This document shows, one piece after another, positions 25,430 to 33,346 of a DNA stretch of 64,000 nucleotides (positions are counted from its first letter, which is position 1; each line of letters begins with the position of its first letter). Source of the DNA: Bacillota bacterium (GTDB lineage: Bacteria > Bacillota > Clostridia > Lachnospirales > Lachnospiraceae); the NCBI GenBank assembly GCA_023415055.1, contig JAEZLZ010000103.1, forward strand, positions 1 to 64,000, read 5' to 3'. The notes beneath the pieces are model-generated. The model was not told the origin of the DNA. It worked only from the letters and a program-made list of their open reading frames with translations, and ran no database searches. The translations under genes were made by a program, and so were the position numbers.

Positions 25430-26320
25430 ATGAGAGATTATCAAATAATCAGTGATTCTGCCTGTGATTTACCTGCAAGTCTAATTCAGAAGCATGATAT
25501 TAGAATCATATCGTTCTATGTCAGCTTTGATCAAGATATATATTATAAAGAAAATGTTGATATCACCAAGGAAGATTTTTATGAACGCCTTGCGCAGGCG
25601 GTTGGGATAGTAACCACCTCTCTTCCCTCTGTTCAGGAATATATCAATGTCTTCAAAGCAGCGCTCCGTGAGGGAAAGGATGTCCTGTGTATCTGTCTTT
25701 CGCAGCAATTCAGCGGATCCTATCAATCTGCAATGAATGCAAAGACAATATTAGAGGAACAATATCCCTATGCGCAGATTCATATTATCGACAGCCTTCA
25801 GGCTACCGCCGGTCAAGGACTGTTGCTTCTGCAGGCTGCCGGCTTAAAGAAGCGTGATTTTTCCATTGGTGAAGTAACTGAAAAGCTTGAAAAGTTAAAG
25901 ACCACCTCACGGATTATGTTTACCGTGGATACGCTCCAGTACTTAAAGAGGGGAAGGCGGATCGGTAAGTTAATCGCTTTGATGGTAGGGGATGCGCTAG
26001 ATGTGAAGCCCCTGGTTCAGCTTTCAGACGGGGAGTTAATCCCATATTCTAAGGTACGTGGGAGAAAGAGCTCTCTGGATATGCTGTTTTCCATGACTGA
26101 GGAGTATTTTAAGAGTACACAGGAGAATCCACAGGATTATGACTTTTGTATCGCTGATGCGACGACTCCGGAGGATGCCGTTTATCTTCAGAAGCTCATC
26201 GAGAAGCTGATTGGACGAAAGCTTGACGATCCGGTATTTCAGATCGGCGTTACGATAGGAACCTATGCCGGTCCCGGTGGAATTGGAATTTGCTTTATCA
26301 AAAAACAGGATCGTATGTAG
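25430..26320 (+). CDS. DegV family fatty-acid-binding protein
   Basis: A 296-residue DegV/FakB-like protein. It opens with the family strand YQIISDSACDLPASLIQKH, has the TTSLPSVQEY loop that closes the fatty-acid site and SQQFSGSYQSAMNAK with the conserved Ser-Gly pair, followed by the YLKRGRRIGK motif. FakB proteins present exogenous fatty acids to the FakA kinase; no fakA gene is nearby, and many genomes carry several DegV paralogues. AGGAGG precedes the ATG. First gene of a three-gene plus-strand unit; the LUD gene starts 13 bases after its stop. Confidence 0.92.
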   Translation: MRDYQIISDSACDLPASLIQKHDIRIISFYVSFDQDIYYKENVDITKEDFYERLAQAVGIVTTSLPSVQEYINVFKAALREGKDVLCICLSQQFSGSYQSAMNAKTILEEQYPYAQIHIIDSLQATAGQGLLLLQAAGLKKRDFSIGEVTEKLEKLKTTSRIMFTVDTLQYLKRGRRIGKLIALMVGDALDVKPLVQLSDGELIPYSKVRGRKSSLDMLFSMTEEYFKSTQENPQDYDFCIADATTPEDAVYLQKLIEKLIGRKLDDPVFQIGVTIGTYAGPGGIGICFIKKQDRM

Positions 26321-26332
26321 AGGGAGGGTATT

Positions 26333-26968
26333 ATGACACCGAAGAAAATCTATTATGAGAATCTGGCTGATACGATTATCGACCGATTTAATAAGCGTGG
26401 TATCGAAGGTTATTATTGTGAAAATGCGGAAGAAGCACTGCTCACGGCAAAGCGTTTTTTAACTCCCGGCTGTTCCATCTCTTGGGGAGGTTCTCAAACC
26501 TTAATTGACATCGGCTTGTTTCCATCCTTATCCTCCTCTGATTATATACTATATGACCGGGATACCGCGAAGACTCCGGAGGAAAAGATGCAAATGTACA
26601 GCAAGACCGTTACCGCTGACTATTACTTCATGAGCTCCAACGCAATTACTCTTGACGGACAGCTGGTCAATATTGACGGTCACGGTAACCGGGTAGCATG
26701 TCTGATTACCGGACCGAAAAATGTTATCGTAATTGCAGGTATGAATAAGATCACCACGGATGTTGATGCGGCCATCGACCGGGTCCGCAATATGGCAACC
26801 CCTCCGAATACCGTACGTTTAGGAAAGAAAACACCCTGTGCCGAATCTGGTAAATGTGCCAATTGCTTAGTTGATGATTGTATCTGTAACCAGATTGTTA
26901 TCACGAGACGCTCCGGAATCCCGGGAAGAATTAAAGTAATTCTCGTCGGAGAGGAGCTGGGCTTCTAA
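26333..26968 (+). CDS. LUD-domain protein (LutC/YkgG-like) with Cys-rich tail
   Basis: A 211-residue protein of the lactate-utilisation (LUD, formerly DUF162) family: SISWGGSQTLIDIGL, DYYFMSSNAITLDGQLVNIDGHGNRVA and GPKNVIVIAGMNKIT are typical blocks. In LutABC the LUD subunits support lactate oxidation, but no LutA or LutB partner is here. The C-terminus carries a cysteine cluster of pattern C-x5-C-x2-C-x4-C-x-C (CAESGKCANC and DDCICN), which may bind an Fe-S cluster or zinc. GAGGGAGG precedes the ATG. Co-transcribed with degV; biochemical role unknown. Confidence 0.85.
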   Translation: MTPKKIYYENLADTIIDRFNKRGIEGYYCENAEEALLTAKRFLTPGCSISWGGSQTLIDIGLFPSLSSSDYILYDRDTAKTPEEKMQMYSKTVTADYYFMSSNAITLDGQLVNIDGHGNRVACLITGPKNVIVIAGMNKITTDVDAAIDRVRNMATPPNTVRLGKKTPCAESGKCANCLVDDCICNQIVITRRSGIPGRIKVILVGEELGF

Positions 26969-27030
26969 ACAGATCTCCACCTAAGATCAGGGCTAACATA
27001 TAAATTATAAAGAAAGCGAGGTTGGAATGC

Positions 27031-27204
27031 ATGTCAAAGGATTGCTGTCAAACAGAGGATTGCTGTGATGTTAAGGTTACCGTAGAGGTAAGCAAGATTG
27101 TAAAATACGTAAGTGTTGCTGCTGTATTAATCGTAGGAATCATCTTCGGGACCATGACCTTTAAAAAGATGCTGGAAACAAACTTCTTTGAGACGATCGA
27201 ATAA
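27031..27204 (+). CDS. Small single-span membrane protein with CC-rich N-terminus
   Basis: About 57 residues: a cysteine-rich head (KDCCQTEDCCD, four Cys in two CC pairs) followed by one membrane helix (VAAVLIVGIIFGTMTF). The ATG at 27031 is preferred over a TTG at 27022 because GCGAGG sits at suitable distance. It follows the LUD gene by 62 bases and is followed by a strong terminator. I do not recognise a family; the Cys pairs suggest metal binding or redox chemistry at the membrane. Confidence 0.6.
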   Translation: MSKDCCQTEDCCDVKVTVEVSKIVKYVSVAAVLIVGIIFGTMTFKKMLETNFFETIE

Positions 27205-27227
27205 GCATTGTCTTACCGGATAATAAA

Positions 27228-27284
27228 AAGATGCCGTAAAACATCAGGTTCCATCATGCGGAAACCTCAGTTTTACGGCATCTT
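27228..27284. terminator. Bidirectional terminator between the small protein gene and glyA
   Basis: AAGATGCCGTAAAAC (27228-27242) pairs with GTTTTACGGCATCTT (27270-27284), with an inner AGGTT...GGAAACCT pairing. Convergent genes on both sides share it. Confidence 0.85.
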
Positions 27285-27337
27285 CGTCATATATCTCTAT
27301 GCGTGAAAGCCACCTGTTCTTATCAATCGTTTCTAAA

Positions 27338-28585
27338 TTAATATAACGGATACTTATCGGTTAAGGTCTTGACCATAGCCATAGCTTTCGCTTTGTTTGC
27401 ATCTACATCCTTCACTAGCAGATAAATCGCTTCTGCAATTACATCCATATCGTCGGTATTCATACCACGGGTCGTAACCGCTGCTGTTCCAAGACGGATA
27501 CCACTGGTGACAAAGGGTGATGCCGGATCATTGGGAACAGAATTTTTATTGCAGGTAATATTCGCTGCATCCAGAAGCTTCTCCGTATCCTTACCGGTCA
27601 CACCCATATTCTGCAGATCAACTAACATCAAATGATTATCCGTACCTCCGGATACCAGCTGAAAACCGCGTTTCATCAATCCGCTCGCCAAAGCCTGTGC
27701 ATTCTCAACGATTTTTCCTGCATAGACCTTAAAGCTTGGATCGAGTGCTTCTTTAAAGCAAACTGCCTTTGCTGCAATCACATGCATCAGAGGTCCTCCC
27801 TGAATACCAGGGAACACAGACTTATTCAATTTGTGCTCCTCTGCAAACTCGGCACTGGATAAGATCATACCGCCTCTCGGCCCTCTTAAGGTCTTATGAG
27901 TTGTTGTCGTTGTTACGTGAGCATAAGGAATCGGACTTTCATGGTAACCAGCTGCAACTAAGCCGGCGATATGAGCCATATCCACCATCAGGAAGGCTCC
28001 AACCTCATCAGCGATTTCACGGAAGATCTTAAAATCTATCTTTCTGGCATAAGCGCTTGCACCCGCGATAATCAGCTTCGGCTTACTCTCCTTAGCCAGT
28101 TTTCTAACATTATCATAATCGATAAAGCCCTGATCATTGACTCCATAAGGAACAATGTTAAAATATGCACCGCTCATATTGACCGGGCTGCCATGGGTCA
28201 AATGTCCTCCATGAGCAAGGTTCATGCCGAGAACGGTATCGCCTGGCTTAAGAAGCGCAAAGAACACTGCCATATTTGCCTGAGCTCCGGAATGAGGTTG
28301 AACATTTGCATAAGTGCAGCCAAATAACTGCTTCGCTCTATCAATCGCAAGATTCTCTGCCATATCAACAAACTCACAGCCACCGTAATACCTCTTTCCG
28401 GGATAACCTTCCGCATATTTGTTGGTTAACTGACTGCCCATTGCTGCCATAACAGCCTTGCTTACAAAGTTTTCGGAGGCAATCAGCTCAATATGGCTAT
28501 TCTGTCTTTCGACCTCCAGTGATATCGCCTCGGCAAGTTCTGGGTCATATGATTTTACATCTTCAAATGAGTACATTCTTTTCAT
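27338..28585 (-). CDS. glyA: Serine hydroxymethyltransferase
   Basis: A 415-residue PLP enzyme that interconverts serine and glycine while charging tetrahydrofolate with a one-carbon unit. Conserved blocks run the whole length: HIELIASENFVS (about 31), YAEGYPGKRYYGG, DMAHIAGLVAAG and the PLP-lysine motif TTTTHKTLRGPRGG (about 224-237). Length is as usual for the family. AAAGGAA precedes the ATG. It appears to be a single-gene unit with a weak promoter (minus strand TTGAAA-N16-TATAAG about 60 bases upstream); no glycine riboswitch was recognised. Confidence 0.97.
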   Translation of the reverse strand: MKRMYSFEDVKSYDPELAEAISLEVERQNSHIELIASENFVSKAVMAAMGSQLTNKYAEGYPGKRYYGGCEFVDMAENLAIDRAKQLFGCTYANVQPHSGAQANMAVFFALLKPGDTVLGMNLAHGGHLTHGSPVNMSGAYFNIVPYGVNDQGFIDYDNVRKLAKESKPKLIIAGASAYARKIDFKIFREIADEVGAFLMVDMAHIAGLVAAGYHESPIPYAHVTTTTTHKTLRGPRGGMILSSAEFAEEHKLNKSVFPGIQGGPLMHVIAAKAVCFKEALDPSFKVYAGKIVENAQALASGLMKRGFQLVSGGTDNHLMLVDLQNMGVTGKDTEKLLDAANITCNKNSVPNDPASPFVTSGIRLGTAAVTTRGMNTDDMDVIAEAIYLLVKDVDANKAKAMAMVKTLTDKYPLY

Positions 28586-28804
28586 TTCCTTTCCGGTATA
28601 TTTATACAGCTTATAAATGAATACTGTATGGTTTCAATTAACACTTTAGTCCGTTAAGCCTTTACTGTGAATAAGTATATCACATCCCTTCTGAATTTGA
28701 AAGCGAAAAACAAAGGATATCCCGGTTTCATTCATAACGAAATTTAATAATAATTATTCTGTTCAATTATAACCCTGTGCCTTCGGATAATCATAATTAC
28801 AGAA
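28586..28804. other. glyA upstream region
   Basis: This AT-rich stretch upstream of glyA carries weak promoter-like sequences only. Together with the following terminator it makes up the gap of about 300 bases between glyA and cdd. No RNA family or further gene was recognised. Confidence 0.4.
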
Positions 28805-28876
28805 AGGGATGCCGTAATAGATCAATTATATACATGATAATCTATCCTGTATAAAATTAATTCATTCAGCATCCCT
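28805..28876 (-). terminator. Terminator of the deoD-deoC-cdd operon
   Basis: AGGGATGC (28805-28812) and GCATCCCT (28869-28876) form the closing stem around a 56-base AT-rich loop with minor pairing. It lies 12 bases after the cdd stop; TTTCT follows on the minus strand. Confidence 0.65.
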
Positions 28877-28887
28877 AATGAAATTCT

Positions 28888-29397
28888 TTATAAATTCTCA
28901 GGTCCAAAGCTTAAGGGCAGTAATTCCTCCAAAAAGAATACCAGATAATCCTCCTCTGATCTAGCCAGAATAACAAGAAAGCTCTTGGGATCAACGAATT
29001 CCCTCATCACCTGACGGCATACGCCACAGGGCGGGCAAAAATCCTTAAGTACCCCGTCCTTGCCACCGACAACAGCGATCGCGGCAAATTCTCTATCCCC
29101 TTCACTGATCGCCTTAAAGATGGCGGTTCGCTCCGCACAATTCGTTGGAGAATAGGAAGCACTCTCCACATTACATCCCTGATACACCTTCTGTCCTTTG
29201 GTCAGAAGTGCCGCTCCGACATAATGATGGGAATAGGGAGCATAGGACTTCTTCATTGCTTCGATTGCATCGCGGACTAGATTCTTTGCTACAGAATGGC
29301 TGACTAATTCCTGTTTCGCTAACAATTCTCCCTTTGTGAGGGGAATAAGGCTATTGGTCATCTCTGTCTCCGTTTGTACATTATCCTTATCCTGCAT
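28888..29397 (-). CDS. cdd: Cytidine deaminase
   Basis: A 169-residue zinc hydrolase converting cytidine and deoxycytidine to uridine forms. Catalytic motifs are clear: NCAERTAIF (Cys plus the proton-shuttle Glu) and PPCGVCRQVMREF (two further Zn cysteines). It is longer than the usual 130-residue enzyme because of an N-terminal extension of about 35 residues (ETEMTNSLIPLTKGELLAKQ region) of unknown use; the ribosome binding site GGGAGG seven bases upstream of the ATG at 29397 supports the long form. Last gene of the deoD-deoC-cdd unit, 33 bases after deoC. Confidence 0.93.
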   Translation of the reverse strand: MQDKDNVQTETEMTNSLIPLTKGELLAKQELVSHSVAKNLVRDAIEAMKKSYAPYSHHYVGAALLTKGQKVYQGCNVESASYSPTNCAERTAIFKAISEGDREFAAIAVVGGKDGVLKDFCPPCGVCRQVMREFVDPKSFLVILARSEEDYLVFFLEELLPLSFGPENL

Positions 29398-29429
29398 ACG
29401 AAAACCTCCCTGTAGATATTTTATATTTA

Positions 29430-30095
29430 TTAATAGCCGGTACCTGTCTGGTTCTTGGCAAGCTTCACGATTCTGCTGGTTCCAAGTCTTGTTGCTCCAA
29501 GCTCGATAAACTTCTCTGCATCATCAAAGGAGGAGATACCTCCTGCTGCCTTGATACGAACCTCTTTACCGACATTCTTTGCAAATAATGCAACATCCTC
29601 AAAGGTTGCGCCTGCTTTGGAAAAACCGGTGGAGGTTTTGATAAAATCGGCACCTGCCTTGGTCACAATTTCACACATCTTAATCTTCTCCTCGTCCGTC
29701 AATAAGCAAGTCTCAATGATTACCTTAAGAATATGTTTGCCGCAGGCTGCCTTGATCTGCTTGATCTCATCAAGGATTTCTCCATGTCTTTGATCCTTCA
29801 GCATTCCAAGATTGATTACCATATCAATCTCATCCGCTCCATTTGCAATCGCATCCTTGGTCTCATAAACCTTAACTGCAGTTGTATGATAACCGTTCGG
29901 GAAACCGATTACGGTACATACCGCCATCTTCTCCTTCACGTATTCCTTCACCTGCTTTACATAAGACGGAGGAATACACACGCTTGCTACTCCATAAGTG
30001 ATCGCATCGTCACAAATCTCCTTTATCTCAGCCCAAGTTGCGGTCTGTGTTAAGAGAGTGTGATCTACCTTTTCAAATATAATCTTTTTATCCAT
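29430..30095 (-). CDS. deoC: Deoxyribose-phosphate aldolase
   Basis: A 221-residue class I aldolase that splits 2-deoxyribose-5-phosphate into glyceraldehyde-3-phosphate and acetaldehyde. Hallmarks are VCIPPSYV, CTVIGFPNGYHTT, EIDMVINLG, LKVIIETCLLT with the Schiff-base Lys in the KTSTGFSKAGAT motif, and KAAGGISS. AAAGGAAGG precedes the ATG. It sits between deoD and cdd in a nucleoside-scavenging unit, which fits its role in using the sugar of deoxynucleosides. No phosphopentomutase gene lies in the unit. Confidence 0.96.
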   Translation of the reverse strand: MDKKIIFEKVDHTLLTQTATWAEIKEICDDAITYGVASVCIPPSYVKQVKEYVKEKMAVCTVIGFPNGYHTTAVKVYETKDAIANGADEIDMVINLGMLKDQRHGEILDEIKQIKAACGKHILKVIIETCLLTDEEKIKMCEIVTKAGADFIKTSTGFSKAGATFEDVALFAKNVGKEVRIKAAGGISSFDDAEKFIELGATRLGTSRIVKLAKNQTGTGY

Positions 30096-30179
30096 TTTAT
30101 AGCCTTCCTTTCACTTTAACTATTGGATTGACAATTACGAACCAAACCAGTTATCGCCATTATCATAACTATCGGTAAA

Positions 30180-30887
30180 CTATGCTATCTCCAGTGCAAT
30201 CTCCATCATATCACGGAAGGTAATCTGTCTATCTTCTGCTGACAAAGACTCTCCGGTAAATACATGATCAGAAATCGTCAGCAGGCACAGAGCCTTCTTA
30301 CCTGCTCTGGCGGCATTCATATATAAAGCTGCTGCTTCCATCTCCACACACAGGACGTTCATCTTGCGCCATAAAGAATTTGCATCCTTATTGTCATCAT
30401 AGAAGGTGTCAGAGGAAAGTACATTCCCCACAACTGTCTTGATGTTCATCTTTTCTGCAGCCTCCACAGCTTTACGAAGGAGGTCAAAATCTGCAATCGG
30501 AGCAAAAGTTCCCGGCAGCTGATACTGTGCTGCAAAATTTGAATTCGTCGATGCACCCATTCCGATTACGATATCTCTCAGCTTGATGTTTTCAGCAATA
30601 CCGCCGGCGGAGCCGATACGGATAATATTATCTACATCATAAAAATGATATAACTCATAAGAATAGATACCGATGGAGGGCATGCCCATGCCGCCTCCCA
30701 TAACAGATACCTGCTTTCCCTTATAGGTGCCTGTATAACCAAACATATTTCTTACTTTATTAAAACAAACCACATCCTCAAGATAAGTTTCAGCAATAAA
30801 TTTTGCTCTTAAGGGATCTCCCGGCATAAGGACAGTCTTCGCGATATCTCCCGCTTTTGCTTCGTTGTGGGGGGTGGGAATACTCAT
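30180..30887 (-). CDS. deoD: Purine-nucleoside phosphorylase (DeoD type)
   Basis: A 235-residue hexameric phosphorylase releasing free purine base and (deoxy)ribose-1-phosphate. Motifs: MPGDPLRAKFIAE (phosphate site, about 21), GSAGGIAENIKLRDIVIG, and VEMEAAALYMNA plus ISDHVFTGE with the catalytic Asp. AAAGGAGG precedes the ATG and a good promoter lies about 55 bases upstream. First gene of deoD-deoC-cdd. Confidence 0.96.
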   Translation of the reverse strand: MSIPTPHNEAKAGDIAKTVLMPGDPLRAKFIAETYLEDVVCFNKVRNMFGYTGTYKGKQVSVMGGGMGMPSIGIYSYELYHFYDVDNIIRIGSAGGIAENIKLRDIVIGMGASTNSNFAAQYQLPGTFAPIADFDLLRKAVEAAEKMNIKTVVGNVLSSDTFYDDNKDANSLWRKMNVLCVEMEAAALYMNAARAGKKALCLLTISDHVFTGESLSAEDRQITFRDMMEIALEIA

Positions 30888-30941
30888 TTTAATTTCCTCC
30901 TTTATAGTAAAAAAGAATAATAGCTTCTTTTGGCAACTTAT

Positions 30942-30970
30942 ATCATAGCATATTTTTCAAAAAATGGCAA
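30942..30970 (-). promoter_or_regulatory. Promoter of the deoD-deoC-cdd operon
   Basis: Minus-strand TTGCCA (30965-30970), 17-base spacer, TATGAT (30942-30947), then the deoD ATG at 30887. Confidence 0.65.
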
Positions 30971-31100
30971 TCCGTTCATGTATCAGGGCATGCCTATCCA
31001 TAGTCTTATCTTTGATAGAAATATCATGCATGATTCATCCCTGTTCTATTCTAAATTTTACATTCATCGACTTACGTTGAATCAAACCCTAGCGCACCAC

Positions 31101-31174
31101 GGGCTGCTGCAAAATGTATCTATCTCGGGAAGTTTTTTCTTCCTTACGATCTACAATTCATTTTGCAACAGCCC
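31101..31174. repeat. Palindromic element with GGGCTG...CAGCCC ends
   Basis: GGGCTGCTGCAAAATG (31101-31116) pairs with CATTTTGCAACAGCCC (31159-31174), one mismatch. No T run follows on either side, so it is not an obvious terminator. It shares the GGCTGYTGCAA end with the hairpin at 1716-1806. It lies in a gap of about 330 bases between deoD and the next gene that otherwise holds only the deoD promoter. Confidence 0.65.
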
Positions 31175-31220
31175 TAAAAGCTTGCATTTATGATTTTCAG
31201 TAATAGTATTATCGGTTTTA

Positions 31221-31667
31221 CTACTGTTCTATAATTCTTCCGGTACTTTTATCCACCGCATACCAGCCATAGGTCACCGTATGTCCGATATTTTCAATGG
31301 GATCATCAAGTACATATTCATATAGGTGAAACAGATACTGCTCCTTTTCATAAGGGCCTTCATAGGTAAGATAATAATCAGCCTCATCCAGCTTATAATA
31401 GTAGTCTTCCTCACGGTCCGTTCTCATCAGGTTAAAATTATCTGCATAATGTGCTTTTATCAGGTCAAGGGCTTCCATCGGTGTCAGTTCCTGCTTGTCC
31501 CATCCATAAGTACCAAATATATCAGTCGGCTCTTGGCTATCCGATTGGAGTTGTTCTGTATAGACCTCGCTGATATTTTTCTCGTCAAAGTAGGCAATTC
31601 TCCCCGGGGCTGCGCTGAGCGGTCCTAAGCTTAGCAGCACGAGGCAGCATAACATTGCCGGCTTCAT
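31221..31667 (-). CDS. Small secreted protein of unknown function
   Basis: About 148 residues. A signal peptide (KPAMLCCLVLLSLGPLSAAPG) is followed by an acidic, Tyr-rich domain: YGWDKQELTPMEALDLIKAHY, DYYYKLDEADYYLTYEGPY and HTVTYGWYAVDKSTGRIIE. The last block is reminiscent of PepSY-like or other small extracellular modules (a strand pair ending in a conserved turn), but I do not assign a family. The ATG at 31667 is chosen for the CGGAGGA eight bases upstream; a longer in-frame version would hide the signal peptide inside. Monocistronic, upstream of the deo operon on the same strand. Confidence 0.65.
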   Translation of the reverse strand: MKPAMLCCLVLLSLGPLSAAPGRIAYFDEKNISEVYTEQLQSDSQEPTDIFGTYGWDKQELTPMEALDLIKAHYADNFNLMRTDREEDYYYKLDEADYYLTYEGPYEKEQYLFHLYEYVLDDPIENIGHTVTYGWYAVDKSTGRIIEQ

Positions 31668-31824
31668 TTTCTGTCCTCCGTTTCTATGGCATAATGAAAT
31701 AGTATCCTGGTTCCGTTTCATTATAATACTTGTTTACATATATTACCATATCCAAGAGGTATAAGTTATCGACATCTCCATACAGAATAACTTACTATCC
31801 TTACGTATGCTTTCCTATCGTTTT

Positions 31825-33036
31825 CTATTTCTCATCTGTTTTCTGATCTGTTTTCTGGTATAGACTGGCTCGTTGAATTGCTTTTGTCCCGAAACGGTCC
31901 CTGATTTTATCAATTGCCTGATCCAGTTTCTCCCTTTTCTCATCCGTTTCAAAACCAAACAGGTTCATCTGTCTTGCGGCATCATCCGCTACCACCTTGC
32001 TGGTCTGAATTCCCAGATTACGAATCGGCGAACCGTCCCACAGCTCATCAAATAACAAACAGGCTGTCTTATGAAGCTCATCTGTACTATGTGTAGGACT
32101 TAATAGTGTAGTCTGATGGGAGCTGTGGCAAAATTCTGAGTCTACGATGCTTACCGATACAACATTTGCCATCATATTATCGGCTCGCAATCTGGCAGCT
32201 ACCGTCTCGGCAAGCGATAAAAGTATCATCTTTGCTGTGGATTCGTCCTCCACATCAAAGGAAATCGTGGTGGAATTTCCATACCCCTTATTCTTCACCT
32301 CTTCCTGTGAGATTACGGATGCATCCCTACCATTGGCAAAGGAATGGATGACCTCCCCGTGTTTTTTCAGATGAGCCTTCAGGATCTCCACATCGGTCTT
32401 CGCCAGTTCTCCGATCGTATGAATCCCCAGGGTATTCAGCTTCTTTACGGTAGACCTGCCTACAAAGAATAGTTCTCCAACCGGCAGCGGCCACATCTTT
32501 GTCGCAATCTCCTCCGGATAAAGAGTATGAACCATATCCGGCTTGCGAAAATCAGAAGCCATCTTTGCCAAGAGCTTATTGTTCGAAATTCCTACATTTA
32601 CTGTAAACCCTAATTCTCTGTGGATTCGATCCTTTATTCTGTGTGCAGCCTCTACCGGAGGGCCGAATAAGGCCGACATCCCAGACATATCACAATAGGC
32701 TTCATCGATGGAGCACTTTTCAACACAGGGAGAGAATTCACAAAGAATATCGGTGAATGCTTTGGAGTACCGAGAATATAGATGATGACTTGGCGGTACT
32801 AAAGTAAGGTTCGGGCACTTCTTCAGGGCATCAACTAAGGGCTCTCCGGTCTGTACACCGTATTGCTTTGCAAGAGTGGACTTTGCCAGAATAATTCCGT
32901 GGCGCTTATTCTTATCTCCGGCAACCGCAGAAGGTATCTCCCGAAGATCCAGCGTCTCACCTGACTGCAAACGATGGACCGCTTCCCAGCTTAAGAATGC
33001 AGAATTTACATCCACATGAAATACTACCTGCTCCAT
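31825..33036 (-). CDS. dinB: DNA polymerase IV (Y family)
   Basis: About 403 residues, a translesion polymerase. The catalytic carboxylates are in HVDVNSAFLSWE (near the N-terminus) and CSIDEAYCDMSG (about 100), with the little-finger domain in the C-terminal third. The segment RQMNLFGFE near the C-terminus fits the QxxLF-type sliding-clamp-binding peptide. The ATG at 33036 has CGAGGTG upstream; an in-frame codon 18 bases earlier is less likely. No LexA box was recognised upstream. Single-gene unit. Confidence 0.94.
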   Translation of the reverse strand: MEQVVFHVDVNSAFLSWEAVHRLQSGETLDLREIPSAVAGDKNKRHGIILAKSTLAKQYGVQTGEPLVDALKKCPNLTLVPPSHHLYSRYSKAFTDILCEFSPCVEKCSIDEAYCDMSGMSALFGPPVEAAHRIKDRIHRELGFTVNVGISNNKLLAKMASDFRKPDMVHTLYPEEIATKMWPLPVGELFFVGRSTVKKLNTLGIHTIGELAKTDVEILKAHLKKHGEVIHSFANGRDASVISQEEVKNKGYGNSTTISFDVEDESTAKMILLSLAETVAARLRADNMMANVVSVSIVDSEFCHSSHQTTLLSPTHSTDELHKTACLLFDELWDGSPIRNLGIQTSKVVADDAARQMNLFGFETDEKREKLDQAIDKIRDRFGTKAIQRASLYQKTDQKTDEK

Positions 33037-33260
33037 AACCACACCTCGAACCAACTTATTTTTAAATCGTATCTATAATCTAGTTCCTCACTTATACTTT
33101 ATCCTAATCATAGCAAAGGCAATTACTTATGTAAAGCGGGAAACAACCTTCTGCTTATCTATCAGCTAATATTCTGGAAGTGCGTCATCCCAAAGCGAAT
33201 TACGTTCACTATCCGGAAGGCTTTTTAAATCATAGGATGCAGTTTCCTATGTTTAAAAAT
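33037..33260. other. dinB upstream region
   Basis: About 220 bases up to the next terminator. AT-rich near dinB. No clear promoter or RNA family was assigned; a 25-codon open stretch on the minus strand (about 33172-33245) was judged too short to call. Confidence 0.35.
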
Positions 33261-33301
33261 GCTGCCGTCAATACATTACATCGTGATGTACTGACGGCAG
33301 C
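33261..33301 (-). terminator. Terminator of the DUF4349 gene
   Basis: GCTGCCGTCA (33261-33270) pairs with TGACGGCAGC (33292-33301) with a further TACAT/ATGTA stem inside. ATTTTTAA follows on the minus strand. Confidence 0.85.
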
Positions 33302-33346
33302 TTTCTTACCTTTTCTTAAATTTTGCTTCCTTTTGCAGAGACTTAA

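Noticed and set aside
27971..28327. Plus-strand open frame of 118 codons opposite glyA
   Set aside because: It is antisense to a conserved enzyme and has no supporting start signal.
28586..28804. Glycine or other riboswitch upstream of glyA
   Set aside because: The leader is short and AT-rich, without the paired aptamer motifs or a terminator hairpin.
33172..33245. 25-codon minus-strand open frame upstream of dinB (contains LKSLPDSERNSLWDDALPE)
   Set aside because: Protein-like in composition, but it begins after a stop, lacks a start and is too short to claim as a gene remnant.
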